64,000 nucleotides of DNA from Gnetum montanum (taxonomy: Eukaryota; Streptophyta; Gnetopsida; Gnetales; Gnetaceae): contig MNCI01033474.1 in the NCBI GenBank assembly GCA_015680685.1, forward strand, positions 2,481,928 through 2,545,927. Direction: 5' to 3'. Both the position numbers and the translations under genes were made by a program. Each line of letters starts with the position of its first letter. The stretch's first letter is position 1. Below the pieces are notes generated by a model. It ran no database searches and was not told the origin of the DNA. It worked only from the letters and a program-made list of their open reading frames with translations. Positions 33,130-44,252 of this stretch are shown here, piece by piece.

Positions 33130-34953
33130 GCTAAGGCTGGGCAGGAAGCTCACCTTCAATTATGGCAACTTTGCCCTTATCTTTGTTACGTGCAGACTCA
33201 GCTTCTTTCTTTTTTCTTCTCTCTCGGTCACTACTTTGCTCTCTAGACTCCTTTACTATTTTGAGGATGGTTTGAAATTTATTATCTAGGGAGTCCCACA
33301 TTTGATCTACCTTTGCCAATACATCTAATTCAAACTTTTGAATGGGCAAAGTCTTCCTATTTACCATCTCTTTGAGTGGTGACTCTTCTTCATCTTTACA
33401 AAATCTAACTTCCTTCTTTTGAAGGGAAGAATCTCTATTGTATTCCTCCACACTTTCTCTTTTACTTAACTCACCTTCCTCCTTGGAAACTTGCTTCAAC
33501 AATCTTTGTATTTGATGGGCTTGGAGCTCAGATAGCGTTCCTTGGGCATAAGTCCCAAGGGTTCATTGTGTTTCATACCAGAGCCCATCTATGAGATGGT
33601 GTAGTTGTTCCCTTTGCGAGTAACCATGGCTAGGGCAACGATGTAATAATGCATAATATCGGCCCATGGCAACATCCAAGGGTTCATTTCCTCCTTGTTT
33701 TCATCCTTGGATTTGCCTACACAGGTTGGACACTTAGGAGTACATTTGATACTTATCGTTAAATAACTCTAACATGGTACTCCATCGATGAATGGATTTT
33801 GGTTCTAAGGACTAGTACCAGCTTTCCACTTCCTTGATCAATGTCTGTGGAAATAACTTTAGTTTTTGCCACTCATTTTCTATATTTTGCAAGGCAGATG
33901 CATCATAGAATGCTTGTAGATGATTTTGAGGATCAACATTGTATCCCCCTTCAAATCGTGGGATATTGTTCATGTCTAATCTTTTGATCCTACTATCCTT
34001 TTGGTGTCTTATTGGGATCCTAATGGCCTCAGTTATATCTAGCATACTTCGGGTAGTGAGTAGGGGTTCATCATGATTGTATTGTCTATGGCATCTATGA
34101 TGCCTATGCTGTTCCCTACTCTCCCTCCTTTCGTGATGTGTTTTTCTAGAATTCCCACATACCCTTTCTTGATTGTTTCATCTATGATCTCTGTTTCTCT
34201 TACCATTGTTCTCATGGTCTTTCCCTTTGCGACTACATTCAAATCCCAAAGGAGAGGGGGAAGGAGATGATGAAGGTGAAGAGGAAGGAGGACTGGCACT
34301 GTGATGGCACCTATGACTTTCTCTTTGGTGGTCTGAGCTTTGGTCATGGTTACAATCAGAATGTCCATCAATGTCACATGTTCGTGTTCCTTTTTGGACC
34401 CTTTGTGTCCATTGGTATCAGAACCTAGGTTATGAATAGTTGAGTGAAGATTTTGATACACAACTCCTTAACCAAAGTCAACGAGAGGAACATCATTTTG
34501 TGGAAAACCTCTCGAGGTAGGTTCACCACCCTTGTTTTCACTTAGGACATACAAAACATCTTGAAACCATTTCCCCTTCATAGATTTGTAATGTCTCTCA
34601 TGTTGTAAGTCCCTTTGGCATAGTGCCTCCATGGGTCAATATTCTCTGAAGTTGTGTTCATGCACAACGTACTCTACCTATAAGTGCTGCATACTAATTC
34701 GTGTGAGAGCACGAAGAAGCATGCTTGGGACTAAGCGATTGGGAGGTAACACTATGTTACCTTCTAAATCATGCCATCATAGTTGTTCATCCTGGTGGAG
34801 GATAAAGGTAAAGTTTGGTATATACGCATTAGGATGAGTGTATACCACACGAAACTATTGGGGCACTAGTGGATCATCATGTGTACTATGCCTTTGATTG
34901 TTCATTGTGTTGAACCTAGTCGGTGAAGCACTCTCATAAGAAGAAGGAGACAT
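33130..34953 (-). pseudogene. gag of M3, zinc knuckle deleted
   Basis: Start ATG at 34953 (MSPSSYESASP). Family order: N-terminal region, basic His/Ser segment (frame change near 34.4 kb), MLDITEAIRIPIRHQKDSR (34045), RLDMNNIPRFEGGYNVDP, LQAFYDASALQNIENEW, LLHRCPSHGYSQREQL, KQVSKEEGELSKRESVEEYN, KFELDVLAKVDQMWDSLDNK. At about 33140 the sequence jumps in frame from NKDKGKVAIIE to GELPAQP, removing the CX2CX3HX4C knuckle and the Gln/Pro tail present in A, B, M1 and F. From 34.05 kb onward gag and pol share one frame. Confidence 0.85.
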
Positions 34954-35071
34954 GATTGATGATTCAGTGTGCAATACTCTCTTTTTGATAATTGTAGGAC
35001 AACTAACCCTAAGGGTTTATTCCAATGATGGAAATATTTCCTAAGTTCTAATCAGCGCACAAATAACAAAA

Positions 35072-35089
35072 TCCCTGGCAACGACACCA
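35072..35089 (-). other. Primer binding site of M3, tRNA-Asp type
   Basis: Minus strand TGGTGTCGTTGCCAGGGA; three mismatches to TGGCGCCGTTGCCGGGGA, all transitions. One T separates it from the LTR. Confidence 0.88.
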
Positions 35090-35090
35090 A

Positions 35091-35929
35091 TGATGAGTGG
35101 TGAGGTACCCCTACGCCCAACCATACGAATACAAGCGTTTACACGTGATCCAATTGAACTCCAATGATTAAGTGCTTATGTGCTTACATAGAACAAGGAT
35201 GGGTTATGCGATCATTGTTGTCCTAAGCTTACTTGTAAAGCACGATTGTATGGTTAAGTAAACTTGAGGTATATGATTTTTATGCTTTTTATGTTTTATG
35301 TTCTTAATGCTTAAAAGAGAGAAATGAAGTAATTTAAGAACTAATTTGATTTAACTAGCTAATTAACTATTCTCTAACTAGTCCTAACAATAGCATTTGT
35401 TCCCACTTTCCGAACACATCCTGAACCAGTGTAACACTACTGGGATTACCAAATGCTAGTTGTTATTGGGTTACCAAGTGTTCCATGTATGCTCGAAGTG
35501 GTTGTACTGAGTGTGCTTACTTGTTGAAAATTAATAATTCTATAAAGACAATATCAATTAACTAATGAAAGCATTAAATAATTGTAAATAACATTAAATG
35601 CAATAAATAAGATATTCTGAATGTTGCAAGGTTTATCACAAAGTTTTTCTTTATTTCCAGACACAAGGTGTGCTCAGGTACACAATGCTCGAATAAAGAT
35701 CTGTTCACTTTATGACTCCTACTGTGGACACTCAGAAATAATTCTAACTCTAGAAAGGGAAAACTGAAAGAGTTCAAGTAAGGGACTAAGAAAACTAACT
35801 GCCAAACCAAGTGCATTGGTCTCTTATTTATAAACAATGAGATAGGTTCTGATCTTAGGTGTCCGATATTGCTTGGTGGGCTCCAATATCATGGACCCGA
35901 TATCGCGGTCTCGATATCATGACTCATTA
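35091..35929 (-). repeat. 5' LTR of M3
   Basis: 839 bp. Minus strand begins TAATGAGTCATGATATC (normally TGATGAG) and ends CACTCATCA. U3 has palindrome cores at 35913, 35899, 35885 and 35865 (spacing 14, 14, 20), then TATAAATA at 35832-35825 followed by AGAG. Confidence 0.88.
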
Positions 35930-35934
35930 GTCAC

Positions 35935-37900
35935 CAACACCTAGTCACCAAGTAAGAGAACGTCGAAGAAATTAGAGAAGGAGAGGAAGCCAACATAACT
36001 TTCTTAGCTCTTCATCCTTACCATTTTCCTCATCATCTAACTTTGACAAGTGGGAGCATGACTAGGATTGAAGGAAAAGTGATTAAAGGTAAGGTAAATA
36101 TGATGGAAAATCCCACTGTAGAAATGGATGAAGGGAATATAGACAAGAGCAAGAAGAAGAAGGGAATCATTAAGAAAGAAGGCATAGTAGGCCACACCAA
36201 GGAAACATAACCATGATAGAGGCTAAAATGAATGAGATGACTATGATGAACCATTACTTGCAACAAGAATTATGATGAATACCTAAGATGTGTTTCAGAA
36301 TTTCACTAGGTATCAAAGAAATAGCTAGATCAAATGGCTTGATATGAATAATATTCCTAAGTTTGAGGAAGGATATAATGTTGATTCACATCATTATCTG
36401 CAAGCCTTCCATGATGCCTGTTTCTTGCAAAATATTGAAAATAACTAATAGAATCTTAAGTTATTTCCTAGGACACTTGTAGAGGAACTAGAAAGTTGGT
36501 ACTAGTCCTTGGAACTGGAATCTATTTATAGATGGAGTATGGTATTAGAGTTATTCAATGATAAGTTTCAAATGTACTTTAAGGCTAAAAACAAGGTAAT
36601 TGTGAATCCCTTGATGTAGCCTTGAGAAGATAATATTCTTTGCTACACTAATACATAGGTCATGATTTTTCTCAATGGGAGTATCTTTGCCACATCATAT
36701 ATGTGATCAGAAGAAAAATCTATAAAGCCCTTGGGAGCTATGCTCAAGGGAGACTATTAGAAGTGATTATCTATTAGATGAATCTCTCCTTAAGAAGAAA
36801 ATCTATCTTTATAAGCAAGAGAAAGAAGCATCATTAGAATATGTAATCTAGCAGAAAATCTCATCCATCCAAAAGTCTATTAGTAGAGTTGCAACTAAGG
36901 TAGAAGAAAAGTAAGACTCCATGGATAAAATATTCTAATCAAGATTCTAATCAACATTAAAGATTATGGAGCAGAAGAGAAGCAGGTTAGATAAAAGAAT
37001 AAGAAAGAGAAGAAATACATAAATCGATACATTTGTGAGTAACATGGAAAGAATTTTTAGTGGAAGAAATTTTAGACTTAAATATGAATGATAATGAATG
37101 TGACATATGCTAATAAAAACATCTATAAGATTATTATCTAGTCATGCCACATCTCCAAGAATATGAAGCTTATGTCGTAAATCAAAAGTTCATTAAAAGG
37201 TGAACACATAGGAAATTGCCTTAACCTCAAGGTAATTATCAACAAGCCTATGATCAACTACATTATTATTAAAGTTTGGCTCTACCACGATCTCAAGAGT
37301 ACTACCAATAGTAGTGGCAAAATCTACAATTGTGGAGAATGCCACCACCAAGGTAATAATATTTCTATATGAAAATAGACTCATATGGATATTATAACCA
37401 ACAACCTATGTCTCCTAATGGCTTTACTACTCATGCTTTGACTCATCATTATTATCCTCTTGAGTACCACAAACTAGTTCCTTCGTAGGTTGAATCTCTA
37501 TCCTATGCTCTTCATCCTTACCAACACTCCCAACAATATGCTTAAATTTATTTAAAATATATTTCATTACTAATACAAGGTAAGATTTCACCATATCCAT
37601 AACAAAAGAATGCATCATGAGTAATAAATTGCAAATGTATGATAGTTTAAGTAGATCCAAGCACAAGCCTTAAAAATTTCCCTTCTTTAGATCTATTAGT
37701 TCATCCAAACCAATCTAAGCATCAATGGTTGTGAATCCTAATTTAATGGTAAAATTTTCCAATCTATCAAATAAGCTACCTTCGAACCAAAGTGTGAAGA
37801 TAAATACTATTATGCTAAATCATGTTGTTATATATTGAATAAAAGCATATAACCTTTGTAGAAAAAGAATAGATCCTAAAAACCCCTTGATTTACTTATA
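35935..37900 (+). pseudogene. gag of element E (old, 5' truncated)
   Basis: From about 35945 the sequence follows gag of D: Ser-rich segment with TTTGACAAGTGGG near 36043, ATGGCTTGATATGAATAAT (WLDMNN equivalent, 36330), HYLQAFHDACFLQNIEN (36390-36440) and LVPWNWNLF-type degenerate sequence. The zinc knuckle near 37100 is damaged (CDIC followed by stops and K-H). Stops and frameshifts are frequent. Its left end adjoins the last bases of R1, so the original 5' part is missing. Confidence 0.7.
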
Positions 37901-38160
37901 GATTGCTAGGAATGCACCATTTAATGCTCTACTAGACTTAGGTTCTCACGTCAACTTAATCTCTCAAGAAATATATAAGTCCTGGAACTTGCCTCCACTA
38001 AAGAAATGAAATATTAAGTTAGAGCTTATAGATTAATCCATCACTATCCTATTGGGATAGATTGAGGATATTATGATCACCATTAGTGGTTGGTCCTAGC
38101 CAAAATATTTCTTATTGGCATTAGTATGATATATAAGGAAATTTAATCATGCTTCCAAAA
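37901..38160 (+). pseudogene. Aspartic protease of element E
   Basis: NAPFNALLDLGSHVNLISQE around 37915-37970 is the intact retropepsin active site of this family (catalytic Asp kept), followed by SWNLPPLKK, LELID-SITILLG and EDIMITISGWS with stops. Sequence similarity ends near 38160; RT was not found. Confidence 0.75.
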
Positions 38161-38939
38161 TAAAGATTATGAAAATATAAGAAATCCAAAGTTGATTTAT
38201 GCACCACTTTAAAAAAGATAAAATAATAAAATTAATGTTTTTTTTCCTAATTTCTTAAATTAATAAATGGATTACTATATAATGGCCTTAATTCAACCTT
38301 TTTTTAATGATTCTAAACTCTAGGCCAATAATAGTTCATGTTTCCTACTATGACCTCATCATTTTCAATAAATTAAAGAGTCTCTTCATGATGTAATAAT
38401 TTGGTTTCCTAAAATGAAAGTTGTTAAATAAATTTAAGCATTTAATCTCATGCATTTCATCTTTTCTTTCTCAATTTTTCACATTCCAACAATTTTCATC
38501 AATTTCTTACAAGCTTATCCTCCATATATCATTACAATCAAATCTCTACAATTTATTATCTCTACATTAATGTTAATTATATTTTGTAACTGCAATAATA
38601 TTACATTCTATTTCCATCAACTATACTTCATCACCAATTCCCAAGTTTTTATCATAAGGACAGAAGTTAAAAGATCATTACTAAATTTCATTATATTTGC
38701 AACAAATCAAGACTACTTTTTACCAAACATTAAAGTTTCAAATTGAAGATCATTACAAGGTGAATCTATACATATAAAGTTCATCAAATTTCAACTTGTA
38801 AAACTTGAGATATTTGAAAATATTAGTTTGACCATAACTTGTAGTAAATTCATGGAATTATAGGTTAATAGACCATAAGCTTATCATGAATCATGATATT
38901 ACAGATTCTAGAATTTTAACAATCATGCTAATTGGTCTC
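38161..38939. other. No recognisable gene; A/T-rich
   Basis: No motif-bearing frame on either strand. Confidence 0.4.
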
Positions 38940-39154
38940 CTCATGGTGAAGTTGTGATTAACATATAGTATTAACCACAACGTATGATGAAGTCATAGTT
39001 ATCCAAAATTCTCAACCATGACTCATGGTAATCTCATGGTGTAGTGACCTTAACTTATGATCCACATGTGATGAATATGCAAATAAGGAAAATTCATCAT
39101 GACTCATGGTGAAGTTATTGTATAGTAACCACAACTAGTGATAAAGTCATTTGG
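38940..39154 (+). repeat. Degenerate ~82-bp tandem repeat, about 2.6 units
   Basis: Units begin CTCATGGTGAAG at 38940, CTCATGGTAATC at 39022 and CTCATGGTGAAG at 39103 (steps of 82 and 81). Units one and three share GTGAAGTT, AACCACAAC and AAGTCAT. It ends where an LTR-like repeat starts. Confidence 0.65.
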
Positions 39155-39988
39155 TGTAAGAATATCTTTTCTAAGCCCACTTTTCATCCCTACAAGTAGT
39201 TGATTGTAGGTTTTGTGAATTTCGAGAGAAATCTTAAAGGATGGAGAGACATCTTATGTTAATAGCTAGGAATTGATAGGAGATGTCACAATTGTAGAGA
39301 AGATGTCTTGTTTATGAGAGAGAGTTCTTATTCTAAAGGAATGGGAAACGGCTCTTCCTAATAGAAGACATCTTTTCCTAAAAGAAAAGATCTTACTTTA
39401 ATAGGAAACATCTTCCACAATCAAGAGACTTATTATTTGAGTCTTGGATGCTGCAAATAGGCTTCTTACCAAGATTGTAAACATCCCCTATGGTTGGGAA
39501 AAGTTTTAAGTTGGCAATTCCAAGTTTGAAAATAGTCGAAATTGTGAGAATAAGATAAAAATAGTTGGGAATCTTCTAATTGAACATGGGGAATATTTTC
39601 CTATGATTATTATCTTGAATTTTATAAATATATTTTTTATTTTGATGTTTTTTTATAAGATGGAGATTTAAGCACATGAGAGTTTGTTGAGAGAGATAAC
39701 ATGAGTGTGTGTGCATCTATATAATTAATTATGTGCTATACCATTATGACTCTTTTGTTTAGTTGGATGTTAGTCCTTTGTTTGTAGAAGAGATCTAGTT
39801 TAGTTATGTCCTATATTAAGGTCAATTATGGTGTGGTTGTAGAGCCTTATGCTTTGCAATATTATTGAGTATGTGTGAGTGATTTGTGATATAGTGAATT
39901 GTGGAATCACTGTAATTGTAATCTTCTTTGAATTAATTGAAGATAGATAGTTTTCTTGTTTTCTAGCAAATAAATTATCTTCATACAT
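39155..39988 (+). repeat. LTR-like repeat, family L2 (possible solo LTR)
   Basis: Starts TGTAAGAATATC, like the L2 repeats at 20796 and 62907. U3 has repeated GACATCTT/AGATGTC boxes (39250-39420), then TATAAATATA at 39617. TTTGG flanks both ends (39150-39154 and 39989-39993), although the right boundary would leave a non-canonical final T. Confidence 0.45.
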
Positions 39989-40104
39989 TTTGGATTTAGT
40001 CTATGTTTGAAGGATTAAATTATATGAAAGAGATCATCCTCAAACATAAATGATGGATATAAATTTGAAAAGTAGGATAAAATGATTAAGTTCCATCACC
40101 AATA

Positions 40105-40690
40105 TGGCATATTTAGTCATTACACAAGAACCAAAATTTATGGAAGAAGCATTAAAAACTAAAGAATGGGAAGAAGACATGGATAGGGAATATAAGGATA
40201 TCATGAAAAATCAGACATAAGAATTAGTAGAGAAACCAAAAGAAAAAATTGGATTGATTATAAATGATTATATAAAATCAAATTTAATGAAAGAGGAGAA
40301 ATCATCAAACATAAAGAAAAAATTGATGCTAGACGATTCAAACTAAAAAAAAACATATTAATTATGAGAAGATGTTTTTCCTAGAAGGAATGTTTAAATC
40401 CATTTAACTCATCCTTTCATAGCTACCAAGCATGATCTTAAACTCCACCAAAATGGATGTGAACTTAACTTTTCTTAATCAAAACATTAATAAAGAGGTT
40501 TATATCTACCAACCTCAAACTTATGTTATCTACAAAAAAGAAGTAAAATATGAAAATTAAATAAAACCTTGTGTGGATTAAAGCAAGCTTCAAGAACATA
40601 GGTTTATAGAATTAATGACTATTTGCTAAAAATAGGATATTCCTATCACATATTTAAACCTATTGAAATACCACAAAGGAAATCCATGTT
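40105..40690 (+). pseudogene. Ty1/copia reverse transcriptase remnant
   Basis: Readable pieces in order: TQEPKFMEEALKTKEWEEDM and REYKDIMKN (start of the copia RT domain), ELVEKPKEK, FIATKHDLKLHQMDVNLTFL and NQNINKEVYIYQPQTYV. These correspond to the family forms MDVK-AFLNG, EEVY--QPPG. Stops and indels are frequent; the region after EEVY quickly becomes unreadable. The YVDD box is not visible. No attached LTR can be assigned with confidence. Confidence 0.75.
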
Positions 40691-43039
40691 GAAGCCCATG
40701 ACCAAAACTACCTGTAATTTGATGGAAAATGATGGTAGACACAATTTCCTCATTATTCCTAACACATGACATTGTAACCTTTATCACTAAAATTTAGGAT
40801 AGAATTTTTGTTGTAAAATTTTAAAGTTGTAGTTCATAAGCTGCAATCTCACACATCTTAGCATATGAAGGCTAAAAAATGCTTCATAAGTTGTGAATGG
40901 CTCATCTTCTAGGTAGGAAAAGCTGTATTTCGTATGTATCTAGGCTTGGGAAGGTTGAAAATGCTTTTCAAACCACAAAATTTCACATTTTTTGGTTGTT
41001 ACATTGGCCATGGTAGTTTTTACGTTGACAACTTGCAAAGCCATCATATAAAATTTGGGCTTTTAATTTTTATGCTGAGGAGACTTGCATAGCCAACGTA
41101 TAAATTTGGTCATTGAATTTTTATGTTGGGAAACAATGAAGTTAGTATAAAAAGCATAAAATTTTTCAAATTTAATAAATACACTACCAAGGGATGACTT
41201 GTATACATTAGAAATTTGTAGCAATCTATCAACAATCATGGAAGAAATTTGCAGTAATGAATTAGTCACCAAATGACCTGTTTAAATTGAAGTTGATCAG
41301 GTTGAAAGGACTTTTGGAAATTTTCATTCAAGTTGGATATAAAGACATCTAGAGTAGTACAAATCCACTAGAAGTCCACAACTATCATCTCACCTATAGT
41401 GTAGATCTTAGTATTGGAGAGGCCAACAATGAGCTTCAAATAACGAAGACTTGAAACTACCGAAGAGCAAAGGTAACTATAGAGCATACCCTGTTAGCTG
41501 AATCACATTCCGAGCATCCTCCATTTGGCTCTTTGATATATTCAAAGCATTGAAATTTGTACCCATTTGAACTTTGTCCTTGTAAACCATTTTATTATTT
41601 TAATAGAAAGCTACAATTTCATTTGTTCAATGTAAATTTATTTTTAGTTTATTAGCTTCTAGATTTCCATTTATAGTTTTACTTAATCACATTGTTAACA
41701 TATTGTAAGTCCTTGGGTGATAAGTAAGACTATCTAGGATGCTTCGGATTCTTTTCTTGGAGGCATGTGGATTGAATTTAAACTATTTTCATCCTAAAAT
41801 CTTTGGCCTTCTAGCATCAAATTTTTTAGATGTTATAGTTTCTTGCCTAGAAGAAGGACCTCCACTCAAATTCTTCATCCAAGCCTACTTTGCCTTTTGT
41901 TGTTTGTTGATTTTGACCATTGTCTACCTACATTTGGGAAAAATATTTCAAATTTCACCTGGGTTTCCTTCCCAAAGCTAATGTAGCCTCACTACTTTGC
42001 AATTTTGATTGGCAATTTGCTAAAACCAACGTTGTCATGCAACTTTCTCTAGCCTCTTACTCAACGTTATAAGCTAGTTTTGGATTTTTCCTTGAAACCC
42101 AGCTTAAAAATTATAGCTTGTGATTTTTACATTGATTTTTGGACTTCTCTAAATCCAGTATGTAAATTGTAGTAGGTTTGGGCAATGTGCCATTTTCACA
42201 ACAAGTGCTAGACTTTTGAAGGTCCAAAGTAAAAAGCATAACAACCTACACTTTCCATTTTGTAAAATTTGCCTTTGGGATTCTTTAGAAGCCAACATAT
42301 TTTTCAATAATCCGTTGCCACTTTCTAACTACAACTTTTTAAAAAATTTTCTATTGGGCTTCTCCTAAAGCTCAGTGCATTTTTCACACTACAAGCTATG
42401 GTTGGCTAGTTACTTAAGCCCAACATAAAATTGGTCACTTGCTTAGTACATTTTTATAGCAACCATTTGCAATGCACCCATTATTCCATACATTCTAAGG
42501 AATAAAAAATTTTAAAAATTAATTAATTAATTTTTATCAATGTAATGTACAAATTTGCCACTGTCATCTGCACTACTCTTGCAGTTGCAGTTTTCACCAT
42601 ATTCCATTGGCAAAATCTTTTATACCTTGAGTAGTTTCACTTGCTAAAACTTTCAACTCATAACCTAGCTAAATCCTTAGTTAATGCCTTTTCGTAGGTC
42701 AACGATATTGCCACTCAACCTTACCTACATGGCCCCTAACTAGGACAAAGTCTGTTTCTATGACTTGAAAGGCCTAGCAGTCATTGAGCATAGGTAATAA
42801 CTTAGGCAAAGGAGCAAGAACCCAGACTTCATGGTGATCAACGAGGAATTTTATAATTTCCTCTATGATAAAATACAAGCCGGGCTCCTTATACTATGTT
42901 CTAAGTCTGACACTAGGCATTAGTTTGAAATTATACACTAGGATGGAAAATAATACATCCCATCACCCTATGACAAAATCTTGTTAACCAATTTGTATGC
43001 ACATATGTTGATACAACTCATAGATGTTGATGAGTGAAG
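40691..43039. other. No recognisable gene
   Basis: Long A/T-rich stretch. Several sentences such as GGCTTCTCCTAAAGC and GGACTTCTCTAAATCC recur loosely at 42150-42400, too diverged to define a unit. It is the left flank of element F; the right flank starts at 51914. Confidence 0.35.
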
Positions 43040-43044
43040 CCAGG

Positions 43045-44106
43045 TGATGAGAGCGGTTACTCTAATAATTAGAGTGATAATTATTAGAGAAGTTTCTCTA
43101 ATAATTAGAGTGGTTATTATTAGGGTAGTTACTCTAATTATTAGAGTGGTTATTATTAGAGTAGTTACTCTAATTATTAGAGTGGTTATTATTAGAGGGG
43201 TAGTTTCTCTAAAATTAGAGTGGAAGTTTCTCTCTAAAATTAGAGGGGAAGTTTCTTTAAAATTAGAGTGGCAATTTCTCTCTAAAATTAGAAGGGCAGT
43301 TTCTCTAAAATTAGAGTGGTAGTTTTTGTAATTGTTATAGTTGCTCCTAAGCCTATAAATATAGTGCCTAGGCACATAATAGGGGGAGTCAAAAAAGAAG
43401 TCAAAAGAAGAAGAAGAAGAAGAATTCAAAAGAGGAAGTCTTTTAGGAGTCAAGTAGCACAACTCTAGCCAAGTGACTGCAGCAGGAGGTCTAAGTGTGG
43501 ACAGATCTTTATTTGAGCATTATGTACCTGAGCACACCTTGTGTACGGCAATAAAGACAAGCTCTTAGATTTATCCTTGTAGCACTTGAGATTTGTTTTC
43601 TTACACATTTCCTTTATTTTATTTTCTTCTGCATTTATTTTATTTTATTTTATTTTATGCACTTTACATTTCTGTTATTAGCACACACAGTATGATCACT
43701 TTGAGCATGCGTGTAACACTTGTTAACCCAATAACGATTAGCGTTTGGTAATCCCAATAGTGTTGCATTGGTTCAGGATGTGTATGGCAAGTGAGAACGG
43801 ATACTGGTGTTAGGATTAGTTTAAAGCCTATTTAATCAGTAGTTAAGTTAAATTAGTCACTTAGTTATCTCTCTCTTTCCCTGTTAGCATAGGACATAAA
43901 AAAGATAAAAGTTATAAAAATCATGTACCTCAAGCTACTTAACCATACAACTGTGACAATACAAGTAAGTTTGGGAAGACAACGATTGATTAACCCTGAG
44001 TGTTCCATTAGGGTGTGTAAGCACTTAGTCCTTGAAGTTCAACCGGATCACATGTGAAACACTCGTATTCGTATGGTTGAGCGTAGGGGTACCTCGCCGC
44101 TCATCA
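43045..44106 (+). repeat. 5' LTR of F
   Basis: TGATGAGAG...CTCATCA. U3 (43055-43320) is a tandem array: about three copies of a ~34-bp unit with CTCTAATTATTAGAG, then about five copies of a ~24-bp unit with CTCTAAAATTAGAG. TATAAATA at 43354. CAATAAAGAC near 43550. A (TTTTA)n run near 43640. The array has more units than the 3' LTR, which accounts for the 157-bp length difference. Confidence 0.93.
43354..43361 (+). promoter_or_regulatory. TATA box of the F 5' LTR
   Basis: TATAAATA, directly after the U3 array; counterpart at 51148 in the 3' LTR. Confidence 0.7.
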
Positions 44107-44107
44107 T

Positions 44108-44125
44108 TGGCACCGTTGCTGGGGA
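44108..44125 (+). other. Primer binding site of F, tRNA-Asp type
   Basis: TGGCACCGTTGCTGGGGA; two mismatches, both transitions, to TGGCGCCGTTGCCGGGGA. Confidence 0.9.
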
Positions 44126-44252
44126 CTTAGTTGTTTGTGTGCTACGTAGAACATAGGAAATCATCCATATCATTGGGATGTTAGAACGAACCCTTAGGGT
44201 TGATCAAAGGAAAGATAAGACAACGGTAAATCACACACTAAACAAGAAGAAA

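Larger units (their letters stand above)
27359..35929 (-). mobile_element. Element M3: Athila-like element with full gag-pol order
   Basis: Minus-strand element flanked by GTCAC (27354-27358 and 35930-35934). Order on the minus strand: 5' LTR (35929-35091), tRNA-Asp-type PBS (35089-35072), gag, protease, RT, RNase H, integrase, polypurine-like motif (29260-29247), 3' non-coding region, and a 3' LTR reduced to its U5 side (27758-27359). The paralogous R1 copy at about 62180-62200 reads AAATGATCACCAAC with no insertion, an empty-site match to AAATGGTCAC / CAAC here. It is the only copy in the window that keeps the whole coding order, but it has many stops. Confidence 0.92.

Noticed and set aside
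34398-34420. TGGTATCAGAACCT, resembling the tRNA-iMet primer binding site TGGTATCAGAGC
   Set aside because: It lies inside the M3 gag frame on the opposite strand (encoding NLGSDTNG) with no LTR end next to it.
42968-43462. A 164-codon minus-strand frame with repetitive Leu/Ile/Thr peptides, and its plus-strand partner at 43044-43322
   Set aside because: Both are translations of the tandem U3 array of the F 5' LTR; there is no protein pattern beyond the DNA repeat.
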